A DNA stretch of 64,000 nucleotides, from the NCBI GenBank assembly GCA_024278755.1, contig JAJRSO010000061.1, positions 1 to 64,000 of the forward strand, given 5' to 3'. Within the stretch, counting starts at the first letter, position 1. Each line of letters begins with the position of its first letter. Of this stretch, positions 16,313 through 25,653 are shown piece by piece. Both the position numbers and the translations under genes were made by a program. The DNA comes from Calditrichota bacterium (GTDB taxonomy: Bacteria > Calditrichota > Calditrichia > Calditrichales > Calditrichaceae). The notes below the pieces were generated by a model. That model ran no database searches, had not been told where the DNA came from, and saw only the letters and a program-made list of their open reading frames with translations.

Positions 16313-19300
16313 ATGCATTTATTCTATAAAAAAGAGGGCATTACCCTAAAGAACGTACCGTTTTGCCCTTCCCGCAGTTTAAAGCCGCAAGGCAGTGGTT
16401 CCCGGCATAGATTCCCGATAAAAACATTCGCAAATGACAATCTATCGCCGCTTCAGATTCAGAATCCTCGTAGGCTGGCTACGGCAAAAAAACTGTTTTT
16501 ATATGTCGTGTTCTTATTTCTAGCGATAGGGCAGCTACGGGCACAATTTATCGATTACAACCATCCCGAGTTGCAATGGAAAACCTTTGAGACCGAACAT
16601 TTTATCGTTCATTTTCCCGTGGGCGCCCGGCATACCGCGCTGGAAGTTTCTAAAATAGCCGAAGAGATTTATCCGCACGTCACCGGAATTTATAATTACG
16701 AACCCTCCGGTAAAATACAATTCGTCATCAGAGACACCGATGATTATTCCAATGGCGGCGCCTATTTTTTAGACGATAAGGTTGAAATTTGGGCCTCCAA
16801 TCTCGACTATATTTTCCGTGGCACAACCAACTGGCTGCGTAATGTGGTGACCCATGAATTCACGCATATGATTTCCATCCAAAAAATGATAAAATCAAAC
16901 CTGACCTTTCCCTTTGGATTTTTGCAGTACATTTCGTATGAAAAAGAGAAACGTAAAGATGTGGTGCGCGGCTTTCCCTCCACGGTAATGGTTTATCCGG
17001 TCAGTTCCATTATTTTACCGGTCTGGTTTGCCGAAGGCACAGCCCAGCACCAGGTAAACGGCAGCCGCTACGATTACCGCGACCCGCATCGGGAGATGAT
17101 CCTGCGCGACCGGGTTCTGCACAATCAACTGCTCAGCTATAATGCCATGTCGGTTTTCGGTAAGGGCAGCAACGGAAATGAATCTTCTTACAACCAGGGG
17201 TTTTCGTTTATCAACTATCTGACCCACCGTTTCGGCGAACATATTTTAAGCGATATTACGCGGCAGGCCTCAAAGTGGGATGAATTTACCTTCGAAAGCG
17301 CTTTTAAGTCGGCGGTACGCTTTCCGGTAACAACCATGTACGCGGCCTGGAAAGATTCGCTACGTAAAACCTATGCGACGCAGACGGCCCTGATTCGTAA
17401 AAATTTACATACAGGCGCCCCTGTCGAAAAAGAGGGCAGCGCCAATCTTTATCCCGTCTGGTCACCCGACGGTACAAAGATAGCCTATGTTTCCAATAAA
17501 GGAGAAGATTATATCAGCAAGAGCAGTCTGATCTTATTCGATCCGCAGAGCGGCAGTAAGAAAAAACTGGCTGCCGGAATCACCTCGTCGCTAAGCTGGT
17601 CGCCGGACGGGCGCTGGATTGCCTACGCCCGCCAGGAACGCAACCGGCATCATTCATCTTTTAATGATTTGTTTCTGTATGATTTGCATCAGGATAAAGA
17701 GATTCGCCTCACAAAAAACATGCGGGCGCTGAATCCCGATTTCAGCCATGATGGGAGAAAACTAATATTTATTACGGCGGCCAACGGCCTGAACCAGTTA
17801 AATGTTCTGGAGTTACCGGATACGATTTCGGAAGAAATGAACGATCGTGTCTGGTTTGATCGCGAAACGGGGAAGCTGAGTCACGAAGAAAAACAGGACG
17901 GACCGCTCTGGCGTGAAGCAGAATTTTCCGGAATAAAAATACAACAATTACTCGCCTTTCAGGACGGCCGACAAATTTTTCACCCGCGCTGGTCGGGCGG
18001 CGACAGTCTGATTGTCTTTGATACGGCGGTGGAGTACGGTCGCAATCTTGGCGTATACCGTATAAAACAAAAAACATTTTCGCTTTTTATGGAAGCCGAA
18101 GAAGAGCTACGTTATCCGTATTTTCAGCCCGGCTCTCCCTGGCTCTATTACGCGGCCAGTAGTACCGGAATCTATAATATTTACCGCCGCAATCTGCAAA
18201 CCGGCCAAAACGAGTTGCTAACCAATGTTACCGGCGGGGCCGTGATGCCGGCGGTAAACCGGCAGGGCGCCCTGGTCTATGCCTTGTACGACAGCAGTAA
18301 TTATCAAATCTATAAAATGGATCAGCCGCAGCCGCTGAATCCTGCCACGGCTGTTTATGATCCGCAGTACATTACCCGTATTCCGCAAAAAAACTTCGAT
18401 AATACGGTAGACGTAGTGCCGGAAATTAACGATTACAAACAATCCTTTACGGATATCCACATCCTGCCGCGCCTTTGGGTGGATTACGGAACGTTTAAAC
18501 CCGGTTTTTTTGTCACCTCTTCCGATGTGCTGAACAAGTATAATCTAACGGCCGGGGCGGCGGCCAATTCCGATTTCGATTACGATCTGTACGGCTATTT
18601 TGAAGTAAAAGAGACCGAGCCCACCCTGTTTATAGAAGCCTATAATATTTCACAGACAATTAAAGGCGATACGGTGCAGGTGTCGCGGAGTGATCAGGGC
18701 GTCAATACGCTTATCTACAACAGCGATATTCGCTTCAATCTTGCCGAAGTGCATGCCGGGCTAACCATGCGTCTCTTCGATAGGATCGATTTAAAGGCGG
18801 CTTATATCTGGCGAAATTACGGGGCAAAAATCAGTCAGAATAAATACTTTAGCACCCTTCTCGATAAATGGACGCCGGCGCACGGGACTTTTCATTACAC
18901 CTATTTAAAAGGCCATGCCTTGGAGTGGAGCCTGACCGCCAACCATCCCCATGCCGACCGAAACCGGGATATAAATCCCAGCGGCGGCTACTATCTGCAT
19001 TTTGTACACAGTTTGGAATACAATGAACTTTTAAAGAATCTGGTGCTGAGTTATATTAATGCCGAAAATTATAAAACCTATATTTTTAACCGTGTGGAAC
19101 TGGATGTGGAAAAGTATTTTAAAAATCCGCTTTTCCCGACCCACAGTTTTGCGGTGCGCTGGCGCGGTGGCTTACTTGATCGGAAAACCAATGATTTTTT
19201 TAATCTTTATGCCGGTGGGCTGATTGGCATGAAGGGCTATTCCTATTTTAGTATCGAAGGTCGTTACAAAAGTATTTTGACGCTAACCTATCGTTTTCCG

Positions 19301-19645
19301 CTCTGGCAGAATATGGATTTGCGCATGGGGAATCTGAGTCTTGATAAATTGTATCTTGGCGTTTTTTATGACTGGGGCAATGCCTGGAATGAGAATAAGA
19401 CCTTGCAGTTTGATGATTTTAAACGCGACATCGGTTTGCAGTTGCGTATGGACGCTTTTTCGTACTCCTTGTTCCCGACCCGTTTTTTTGCGGAAGCCGT
19501 CTATCCTATGGATAGCGCGCGTAATTTTGACGGGTCACGCGGTTACACCATAACTTATCCCCGTAAATGGCGGTATTATTTTGGCTTATTGTACGAGTTT
19601 GATTTGCGGGAAAGAATGGGCGGCCTGTTTGGCAGGATGCGCTGA
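16313..19645 (+). CDS. HExxH protein fused to TolB-like propeller and Omp85-type barrel
   Basis: A 1110-residue protein. Residues ~57-78 form a signal peptide (KKLFLYVVFLFLAIGQLRAQ) behind an unusual 56-residue basic extension; no closer ATG, GTG or TTG in frame was found. A gluzincin-like domain follows with HEFTH at 181-185 and a downstream WFAEGTAQH that could give the third zinc ligand. Then WD40/TolB-like blades (YPVWSPDGTKIAYVS, SLSWSPDGRWIAYAR), and from ~residue 690 a beta-rich region ending like the Omp85/D15 surface-antigen barrel (GMKGYSYFSIEGRY, LGVFYDWGNAW). It is probably an outer-membrane-anchored metalloprotease or chaperone; function unproven. The ATG follows the upstream TAA directly, so translation is likely coupled. 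Confidence 0.75.
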   Translation: MHLFYKKEGITLKNVPFCPSRSLKPQGSGSRHRFPIKTFANDNLSPLQIQNPRRLATAKKLFLYVVFLFLAIGQLRAQFIDYNHPELQWKTFETEHFIVHFPVGARHTALEVSKIAEEIYPHVTGIYNYEPSGKIQFVIRDTDDYSNGGAYFLDDKVEIWASNLDYIFRGTTNWLRNVVTHEFTHMISIQKMIKSNLTFPFGFLQYISYEKEKRKDVVRGFPSTVMVYPVSSIILPVWFAEGTAQHQVNGSRYDYRDPHREMILRDRVLHNQLLSYNAMSVFGKGSNGNESSYNQGFSFINYLTHRFGEHILSDITRQASKWDEFTFESAFKSAVRFPVTTMYAAWKDSLRKTYATQTALIRKNLHTGAPVEKEGSANLYPVWSPDGTKIAYVSNKGEDYISKSSLILFDPQSGSKKKLAAGITSSLSWSPDGRWIAYARQERNRHHSSFNDLFLYDLHQDKEIRLTKNMRALNPDFSHDGRKLIFITAANGLNQLNVLELPDTISEEMNDRVWFDRETGKLSHEEKQDGPLWREAEFSGIKIQQLLAFQDGRQIFHPRWSGGDSLIVFDTAVEYGRNLGVYRIKQKTFSLFMEAEEELRYPYFQPGSPWLYYAASSTGIYNIYRRNLQTGQNELLTNVTGGAVMPAVNRQGALVYALYDSSNYQIYKMDQPQPLNPATAVYDPQYITRIPQKNFDNTVDVVPEINDYKQSFTDIHILPRLWVDYGTFKPGFFVTSSDVLNKYNLTAGAAANSDFDYDLYGYFEVKETEPTLFIEAYNISQTIKGDTVQVSRSDQGVNTLIYNSDIRFNLAEVHAGLTMRLFDRIDLKAAYIWRNYGAKISQNKYFSTLLDKWTPAHGTFHYTYLKGHALEWSLTANHPHADRNRDINPSGGYYLHFVHSLEYNELLKNLVLSYINAENYKTYIFNRVELDVEKYFKNPLFPTHSFAVRWRGGLLDRKTNDFFNLYAGGLIGMKGYSYFSIEGRYKSILTLTYRFPLWQNMDLRMGNLSLDKLYLGVFYDWGNAWNENKTLQFDDFKRDIGLQLRMDAFSYSLFPTRFFAEAVYPMDSARNFDGSRGYTITYPRKWRYYFGLLYEFDLRERMGGLFGRMR

Positions 19646-19679
19646 TTTTTCAACAGAGATTAATTTTTAAGGGTGACGT

Positions 19680-20570
19680 ATGAAAACACGTATTGGCTTA
19701 GCCATTTTCTTCTTGTATACATCTGCTTTTGCGGCGGACCTGCAAAAGCAGAAAAATGAAAATCCGGTCGTTTACAATGAATCACGGTTTGCATTAACGC
19801 AGCAGGCCCGGCAGGACGAACAGGGTGAAATGCAGCAGGATATTCAAAAAAAATCAGGTCTCAAGGCGGCGCTGATGTCTGTGGCGCTTCCCGGCGCCGG
19901 GGAAGTATATGCAAAAAGCTACTGGAAAGCCACTCTGTTTGCCGGATTGGAAGCCGTCTTTTGGTCGGGCGTTTTTATTTATACGTCAAAAGCAAACGAT
20001 AAAGATGCGCAAATGCGCCGCTACGGCGACAAACACTGGGATTCGCAAAAATACTGGTCTAATGTCTACCGCCGCGCAGAGGCCGATGGTAAATGGCCGG
20101 GTAGCCCACTTTCGCCTGATAATGAAGGACAGTTAAACGAAGCGGATATAGCCAATTCTATGGATGATTTGCAGGCGGCCGAAACTGTGGTATTTACCCA
20201 TTCACTTCCTACTAAAAAAACTCAGCAATATTATGAGATGATTTACAAATATCTGCATCAGTTTGGCGTGGGCTGGGACGATGTGGCGGAAGAATTCGGC
20301 GATCCGTATTTTTACGATACAAAGGGGAATTATAAGTATCCCACCTCCAATGTAAAAACCTACCGCGGGATGCGGAACCTTAGCAACGACTTATATGGTC
20401 TTGCCGATAAAATGGTAATGCTGGTTATGGTAAACCATCTGGCCAGTATGTTTGACGCCGCTTATACGGTTAAAAAATATAACCGTACCATTAACTATTC
20501 TTTCCGTATGAAGCCGCTTTTTAACGGCTCGGGGTATACGAATACCTACGGGTTTAATTTTACCTGGTAA
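19680..20570 (+). CDS. DUF5683-like envelope protein, paralogue 1
   Basis: A 296-residue protein with a signal peptide (TRIGLAIFFLYTSAFA). The core KAALMSVALPGAGEVYAKSYWKATLFAG matches the DUF5683 pattern of a hydrophobic, Pro-Gly-rich hairpin followed by a second hydrophobic segment. The rest is Tyr/Trp-rich and poorly conserved. Function unknown. It is followed after 4 bases by a shorter paralogue with the same core and spacing of aromatic residues, and preceded by the propeller/barrel protein, so it is probably part of the same transcription unit. Confidence 0.65.
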   Translation: MKTRIGLAIFFLYTSAFAADLQKQKNENPVVYNESRFALTQQARQDEQGEMQQDIQKKSGLKAALMSVALPGAGEVYAKSYWKATLFAGLEAVFWSGVFIYTSKANDKDAQMRRYGDKHWDSQKYWSNVYRRAEADGKWPGSPLSPDNEGQLNEADIANSMDDLQAAETVVFTHSLPTKKTQQYYEMIYKYLHQFGVGWDDVAEEFGDPYFYDTKGNYKYPTSNVKTYRGMRNLSNDLYGLADKMVMLVMVNHLASMFDAAYTVKKYNRTINYSFRMKPLFNGSGYTNTYGFNFTW

Positions 20571-20574
20571 TTTT

Positions 20575-21306
20575 ATGAAACATCTTTTGATTGCTTTAAT
20601 AATTTTTGCAGGATTTCCGCTTTTTGCGCAGTCCGTAATTCCGTTCGAAAGCCAAAACACACTGGCGGCTGGGGACGGGTTCCATTTTAAATCGGATACA
20701 ACGGTTAAACCTGGGTTCCGGAAAAAATCGCCCGGCGTTGCAATGCTAATGAGTCTGATCCTTCCGGGAAGCGGGGAATATTATGCCGGAAGCAAGCAAT
20801 ACACCGCCTGGTTTATGGCTTCCGAAGTTCTGCTTTGGCTGGGCCTGTACGCCAATGACGCCTATGCGGCCAACCTGGCTGATGAGTATAAGAGCTTTGC
20901 AGCGCTTCATGCGGATGTGCAAACCTCGGGAAAAGACTGGCAGTACTGGACCAATATCGGCAAATACGACGATATTTATAGTTACAATGAACAGCGCCGC
21001 CGGCAGCGTTTGTTTGATGAGGTGTATGAAGAAAATCAGGCCAACTACTGGCTGTGGGATTCGTATGATCACCGTATTAAATACGACCGCAAACGTATCG
21101 ACGCCAACGAAGCAACGGCCCGACTGATCTATTTTCAGGCGGCGATTGGGCTGAATCATCTGATCAGCGCCATTCACGCTATGTACCGCGTCCGTATGCA
21201 CAATAAATACCGGGATTCACGAACCGCATGGAATTTGCAGTTTGAAAGTGCGCCGCAGGGACACTCGTATTCTGCCTTTAAAGCCACTCTTTCTGTCCGG
21301 TTTTAA
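20575..21306 (+). CDS. DUF5683-like envelope protein, paralogue 2
   Basis: A 243-residue protein with a signal peptide (LLIALIIFAGFPLFAQ). The core VAMLMSLILPGSGEYYAGSKQYTAWFMA parallels the upstream gene, as does a later DWQYW/KYW segment and a C-terminal helix (IGLNHLISAIHAMYRV versus VNHLASMFDAAYTV). The tandem copies most likely arose by duplication and diverged. Role unknown; a membrane or outer-membrane location is inferred from the signal peptide and the C-terminal LSVRF. Confidence 0.6.
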   Translation: MKHLLIALIIFAGFPLFAQSVIPFESQNTLAAGDGFHFKSDTTVKPGFRKKSPGVAMLMSLILPGSGEYYAGSKQYTAWFMASEVLLWLGLYANDAYAANLADEYKSFAALHADVQTSGKDWQYWTNIGKYDDIYSYNEQRRRQRLFDEVYEENQANYWLWDSYDHRIKYDRKRIDANEATARLIYFQAAIGLNHLISAIHAMYRVRMHNKYRDSRTAWNLQFESAPQGHSYSAFKATLSVRF

Positions 21307-21349
21307 AAGCATCTTTGTAAAAGTATAATTCTGATAGAAATCATACATC

Positions 21350-21507
21350 GTCATTCTGAGGCGTCTGATATTTTTCTGACGACGAAGATCCCCTCTCCGG
21401 AAGGCCTTACGACTTTCCGCTGCGGGTTTCCCAGGCAACTGTCTATGTGGTCATCGGTACGAAAACGGTATCTAAATGGAGGGGATTCCTCCTGTCGTCG
21501 GAATGAC
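21350..21507. repeat. MITE-like intergenic element with inverted ends
   Basis: The left end GTCATTCTGAG...CGACGAAGATCCCCTC is an imperfect inverted copy of the right end GAGGGGATTCCTCCTGTCGTCGGAATGAC. The exact 11-mer GTCATTCTGAG also occurs at 798-808, and GGAATGAC at 3611-3618. The element fills most of the 249-base spacer between the DUF5683-like pair and rsmB. Confidence 0.6.
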
Positions 21508-21555
21508 AGTATTGGGTTACTATTCTGATAATCCAGCAAAGCGAAGGACTTAAAA

Positions 21556-22881
21556 ATGGCCTCAGCCCGCGAAGCGGCATATAATATCGTCTTTCAGTTT
21601 GAGCAGGAAAAAGCGCGCTTAGATATTTTGCTTGCCGAAGGACTGAATATTTTTGAAAACGATAACCGCAACCGCCGCTTTGCCCGTAATCTCAGCTCCG
21701 GTGTGATTCGTCATCTCCTCTATCTGGACTGGATTTCCAGCCAATTGTACCGCGGTAATTTTAAAAAAATGCTAAGCAAAACAAAGGCACTGTTACGCCT
21801 TGCTCTGTACGAAATTATTTTTATGGATGCCGTTCCCGTCCGCGCTTCTCTGAACGAATATGTTAATCTCGCTAAAAAGAAGCTCGGTTTTAAAACCAGT
21901 CAAATGGTCAATGGTATTTTACGCAGTTATCTTCGCCAAAGGGAAACGCTGAAACCCGAAAATAAGATTGCAGATCCGCTGGAGCGGCTGAGTGTTTTGT
22001 ATTCATTTCCACTATGGATGGTACGGCGCTGGGAAACGTACTGGGGGTTGGAAGAGACCGCGCGTTTGTGCCGTTCGTTAAACAAACCGCCCCGTTTCGA
22101 TTTACAGATAAACACGGCGTTAATTTCAGCGACTGATTTTAAAAAGCGGCTTCGGGAGCGGGGGATCGCCTTTCAGGAATCCCGCTATTTTGAAAATATG
22201 CTGACGGTGGAAGATTTTTATGAAATTATAAAGCAGGGCTGGCTGGAGCAGGGTTTGTGTTCCGTTCAGGATGAAAGCGCAGCCATTCCGGTTCGGTTAC
22301 TGAATCCGGGAAAAGAAGATCGGGTGCTGGATATTTGCGCCGCACCGGGCGGAAAATTTTTACAATTACTACAAAGTAATCCCCAAATGGCGGTAGCGGC
22401 GGATATTGATTTAATGCGTTTAAAACGTGTAAGAGAAAATGTAACCCGTTTAAAACTACCCGGCGGATATTTTGTCTGTGCCGACGGACGGCATCTGCCC
22501 TTTAACGCGCAGTTTACAAAAATTTTGCTGGACGCCCCGTGCAGCGGTCTCGGCGTAATCCGCAAACATCCCGATATTAAATGGCGGCGCCAGCCGCAAG
22601 AGCCCGCGTCTTTTTCAATCCTGCAACAGGAAATCCTTGAGTCCGCCGCGGAATCACTGGGCGCCGGCGGCCGCATGACCTATTCGACCTGCACCATTGA
22701 CGAAGCGGAAAATGAAGATACCGTCGCCTCATTTTTAAAAGAAAACGCGGATACCGTTTCCGTAATCCCGCCCGAAGAAAAATTTCATTCCTTTGAACGC
22801 GGGCATTTTCTGCGTACCTTCCCTCAGAATCACGATACGGACGGAAGCTTCTGCGCACTTTTTCAAAAAAATAATGGATAA
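21556..22881 (+). CDS. rsmB: 16S rRNA m5C967 methyltransferase RsmB
   Basis: A 441-residue methyltransferase. An N-terminal NusB-like RNA-binding helical domain (residues 1-~135, from ASAREAAYNIVFQFEQ) is followed by the SAM-dependent core: DICAAPGGKF (motif I), LDAPCSGLGVIRKHPDIKWRR (motif IV with one catalytic Cys) and TYSTCTIDEAENE (motif VI with the nucleophilic Cys). The product is 5-methylcytidine in 16S rRNA. GAAGGAC precedes the ATG. The NusB-plus-RsmF/Nop2 layout separates it from RsmF. Confidence 0.92.
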   Translation: MASAREAAYNIVFQFEQEKARLDILLAEGLNIFENDNRNRRFARNLSSGVIRHLLYLDWISSQLYRGNFKKMLSKTKALLRLALYEIIFMDAVPVRASLNEYVNLAKKKLGFKTSQMVNGILRSYLRQRETLKPENKIADPLERLSVLYSFPLWMVRRWETYWGLEETARLCRSLNKPPRFDLQINTALISATDFKKRLRERGIAFQESRYFENMLTVEDFYEIIKQGWLEQGLCSVQDESAAIPVRLLNPGKEDRVLDICAAPGGKFLQLLQSNPQMAVAADIDLMRLKRVRENVTRLKLPGGYFVCADGRHLPFNAQFTKILLDAPCSGLGVIRKHPDIKWRRQPQEPASFSILQQEILESAAESLGAGGRMTYSTCTIDEAENEDTVASFLKENADTVSVIPPEEKFHSFERGHFLRTFPQNHDTDGSFCALFQKNNG

Positions 22882-22950
22882 TGTTGCCAAAAGGGACTTT
22901 ATTTATTACATTCTGCGGTCATAATCAGAATGAAGTAGCGCCGGTACAGA

Positions 22951-24276
22951 ATGCTCGAAGACTTAACACAGAAGCTTGAATCCGCCTTTAAGAGGTTGCG
23001 CGGACACGGAAAACTGAGCGAAGAGAATATCGCCGAATCGTTAACCGAAATTCGTCGCGCCTTATTAGAAGCGGATGTAAACTACAAAGTGGTTAAAGAT
23101 TTTGTGGCTTCCGTGCGTGAAAAGGCCGTTGGCGAAGAAGTGATGCGCTCAGTCACGCCCGGCCAGCTGGTTGTGAAAATTGTACACGACGAAATGGTTC
23201 ATCTTCTCGGAGGTACGGCAGCGCCCCTAAAATCAGCCGGGATTCCACCAACCATTTTAATGCTCTGCGGATTGCAGGGTTCCGGTAAAACAACCTTTGC
23301 CGGAAAGCTGGCGTTGCATCTGCAAAAGAGCGGGCGTAAGCCCATGCTGGTGGCAGCGGATGTGTACCGTCCGGCAGCCATTGAGCAGCTAAAAGTTTTA
23401 GGGCGCGGTTTAAACGTGCCGGTGTACGACGAAGGAATCGGGGATCCGGTAAAGATTGCTTTTAACGCTATCGGCGCCGCCCGTCAAAAATTTTGCGACA
23501 CGATCATTCTCGATACGGCCGGTCGCCTGCATATCGACGAAGCCATGATGCATGAGCTCGTTAAGGTAAAAAGCCGGATTCGGCCCCATGAAATTCTGTT
23601 TGTCGCAGACGGGATGACCGGGCAGGATGCGGTTAATACGGCAACGGAATTTGCCGAACGTCTGGATTTTAACGGCGTCGTACTTACGAAAATGGATGGT
23701 GACGCCCGCGGTGGCGCCGCTCTTTCCATTAGGGCCGTAACCGGCAAGCCGATTAAGTTTTTAAGTATCGGCGAAAAGCTCGAAGAATTGGAGCTGTTTC
23801 ATCCCGATCGCATTGCTTCGCGGATTTTGGGAATGGGCGATGTGGTTACTCTGGTCGAAAAGGCGCAAAGCACGCTGGACCAGGAAAAAGCAAAACAACT
23901 TGAAGAGAAACTAAAAAAAGCGGAATTTGATCTCACAGATTTTAGAGATCAGCTGCAACAGATAAAAAAAATGGGCTCATTGGAATCATTGTTAAAGATG
24001 ATTCCCGGCGTCGGGCGGCAGCTTGGCAACGCGCCGGTGGATGAGCGCGGACTGGTTCGGACGGAGGCGATTATTAATTCCATGACCTTCGAAGAACGCA
24101 CCAATCCCAGAATTTTAAATGGAAGCAGGCGCAAGCGGATTGCCTTGGGCAGCGGCACCCGGGTTCAGGATGTCAATCAGCTTATAAACCAGTTCCAGCA
24201 AATGAAAAAAATGATGAAACAAATGAAAGGCAAATCTTTTAAAGGCTTCGGTGGAATGCCCTTTGGGATGGCTTAA
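22951..24276 (+). CDS. ffh: Signal recognition particle protein Ffh
   Basis: A 441-residue SRP54 GTPase that binds signal peptides and 4.5S RNA and delivers nascent membrane proteins to FtsY. N domain (residues 1-~90), G domain with GLQGSGKTTFAGKLA (G1), DTAGRLHID (G3), TKMDGDARGGAAL (G4), and a Met-rich M domain ending QMKKMMKQMKG. The start MLEDLTQKLESAFKRL is canonical, though the ribosome site is weak. It leads the conserved block ffh-rpsP-khpA-rimM-trmD-rplS. Confidence 0.97.
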   Translation: MLEDLTQKLESAFKRLRGHGKLSEENIAESLTEIRRALLEADVNYKVVKDFVASVREKAVGEEVMRSVTPGQLVVKIVHDEMVHLLGGTAAPLKSAGIPPTILMLCGLQGSGKTTFAGKLALHLQKSGRKPMLVAADVYRPAAIEQLKVLGRGLNVPVYDEGIGDPVKIAFNAIGAARQKFCDTIILDTAGRLHIDEAMMHELVKVKSRIRPHEILFVADGMTGQDAVNTATEFAERLDFNGVVLTKMDGDARGGAALSIRAVTGKPIKFLSIGEKLEELELFHPDRIASRILGMGDVVTLVEKAQSTLDQEKAKQLEEKLKKAEFDLTDFRDQLQQIKKMGSLESLLKMIPGVGRQLGNAPVDERGLVRTEAIINSMTFEERTNPRILNGSRRKRIALGSGTRVQDVNQLINQFQQMKKMMKQMKGKSFKGFGGMPFGMA

Positions 24277-24300
24277 GATTAAAGTAATGGAGGTTTTGAA

Positions 24301-24822
24301 TTGGCAGTTAAGTTAAGATTACGCCGGATGGGACGGAAAAAGAAACCATTCTACCGTGTAGTAGCTGCAGACAGCCGCGCCCCGCGTGACGGCCGTTTTA
24401 TTGAAATAGTTGGCACTTATAATCCACTCAGCAGTGAAGCGCAGGTTGAATTACAGGAAGATCGCGTTTATTATTGGCTTGAAAATGGTGCGCAGCCTAC
24501 CGATACCGTTAAAAATATATTCCAGAAAAAAGGCCTTTGGCTTAAATGGGATTTAATGCGCAATGGCGCGGACGAAGCAAAAATCAGTGAAGAATTTGCA
24601 AAATGGGAAGCGCTGCAAGCCGAGCGCGAAGCACGCATTGCCGCCGGTAAAGAACAGGAAATGAAGGCAAAAAGAGCCGAAGAAGAGAAAGAAGCCGCAG
24701 AAGCGGAAGCCGAAAAACAGGCCGCTGCCGAAAAAGCTGCCGCTGAAAAGGAAGAAGCGGAAAAAGCAGCTGCCGAAGCAGAAGCTGCTACGGAAACTCA
24801 GGATGAGGCAGATGCAAAATAA
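24301..24822 (+). CDS. rpsP: 30S ribosomal protein S16 with long charged tail
   Basis: Residues 1-~85 are a standard S16 ([26 protein letters not shown]). The start is TTG at 24301, fixed by GGAGG at 24289-24293, seven bases upstream, and by the canonical N-terminus. Residues ~100-173 are an Ala/Glu/Lys-rich, probably helical extension; total length 173 against about 80-90 in E. coli. Tailed S16 proteins are known in FCB bacteria. Lies between ffh and khpA. Confidence 0.95.
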   Translation: MAVKLRLRRMGRKKKPFYRVVAADSRAPRDGRFIEIVGTYNPLSSEAQVELQEDRVYYWLENGAQPTDTVKNIFQKKGLWLKWDLMRNGADEAKISEEFAKWEALQAEREARIAAGKEQEMKAKRAEEEKEAAEAEAEKQAAAEKAAAEKEEAEKAAAEAEAATETQDEADAK

Positions 24823-24909
24823 GGGAATATTAAGCTGAAATTGTTTGAAACCTTAAATAGTGCGAAATGGCTAAGTATTGTTATTCCCAAACGGAGGAGG
24901 CACGCAGAT

Positions 24910-25140
24910 ATGAAAGAATTTGTTGAATTCATCGCGAAGCACTTGGTTGACAAGCCTGACGAAGTCGGAGTTGCAGAAGTAGAAGGCGAACGTGTAACGG
25001 TATATGAGTTGCGCGTCGGTGAAGGTGACCTGGGTAAGGTTATCGGAAAACGGGGCCAGACTGCAAAATCCATACGGACTCTTTTAGCTGCCGCTTCGGC
25101 AAAAGCCGGTAAACGCGCCGTCCTCGAAATTTTAGAATAA
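24910..25140 (+). CDS. khpA: KH-domain RNA-binding protein KhpA (YlqC)
   Basis: A 76-residue single KH domain. The GxxG loop is GKRG in [21 protein letters not shown] 24910 is chosen because GGAGGAGG ends 9 bases upstream and the protein then matches the family length ([16 protein letters not shown]); the open frame before it is not coding. It binds RNA, in other bacteria together with KhpB, and is nearly always next to rpsP and rimM, as here. Confidence 0.93.
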   Translation: MKEFVEFIAKHLVDKPDEVGVAEVEGERVTVYELRVGEGDLGKVIGKRGQTAKSIRTLLAAASAKAGKRAVLEILE

Positions 25141-25141
25141 A

Positions 25142-25642
25142 ATGTATTTAGTAGGGAAAGTGCTCAGACCTCGTGGTCTTAAGGGTGAGGTAAAGGCGGA
25201 AATTGTCACTTCTTTCCCGGAACATTTTAAAAAACTTAAAGCACTTTTGGTTAAGACAGACAAAGCTTCTCAAACGCTTGAACTGTCTCAGGCAAAACTG
25301 GCGAATGGATATGTATATCTGGAATTTAAAAATATTCATTCGGTGGAAGAAGCCAATCTCCTTCGTAACGCCGAGTTGTATATTGAGCAGGGGCAATTGA
25401 CCGAACTGAGTGAAACGGAATACTATATTCACGATTTGATTGGTGTTCGGGTCTTTGATGAAAACGGACGTCCGATTGGCGAACTAATAGAAGTGGAATC
25501 ATATCCCAGCAGCGATGTGTATGTGGTAAAAGCGCCGGACGGCAAGTGCCATATGATTCCGGCAATAAAAGATGTGGTTAAACAGGTAGATCTTAAAAGC
25601 AGTCGTATGACCATCCATGTGATGGAAGGGCTGCTGGAATAA
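25142..25642 (+). CDS. rimM: Ribosome maturation factor RimM
   Basis: A 166-residue 16S processing factor that binds S19 and helps 30S head assembly. The N-terminal barrel begins YLVGKVLRPRGLKGEVKAE and the C-terminal PRC barrel contains YYIHDLIGVRVFDENG and MIPAIKDVVKQVDLKS. It starts one base after the khpA stop, without a ribosome site, so translation is likely coupled. Confidence 0.95.
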   Translation: MYLVGKVLRPRGLKGEVKAEIVTSFPEHFKKLKALLVKTDKASQTLELSQAKLANGYVYLEFKNIHSVEEANLLRNAELYIEQGQLTELSETEYYIHDLIGVRVFDENGRPIGELIEVESYPSSDVYVVKAPDGKCHMIPAIKDVVKQVDLKSSRMTIHVMEGLLE

Positions 25643-25653
25643 CGTTCTTTGAT

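Noticed and set aside
24841-24909. Longer KhpA start
   Set aside because: The strong GGAGGAGG site and family length support ATG 24910.
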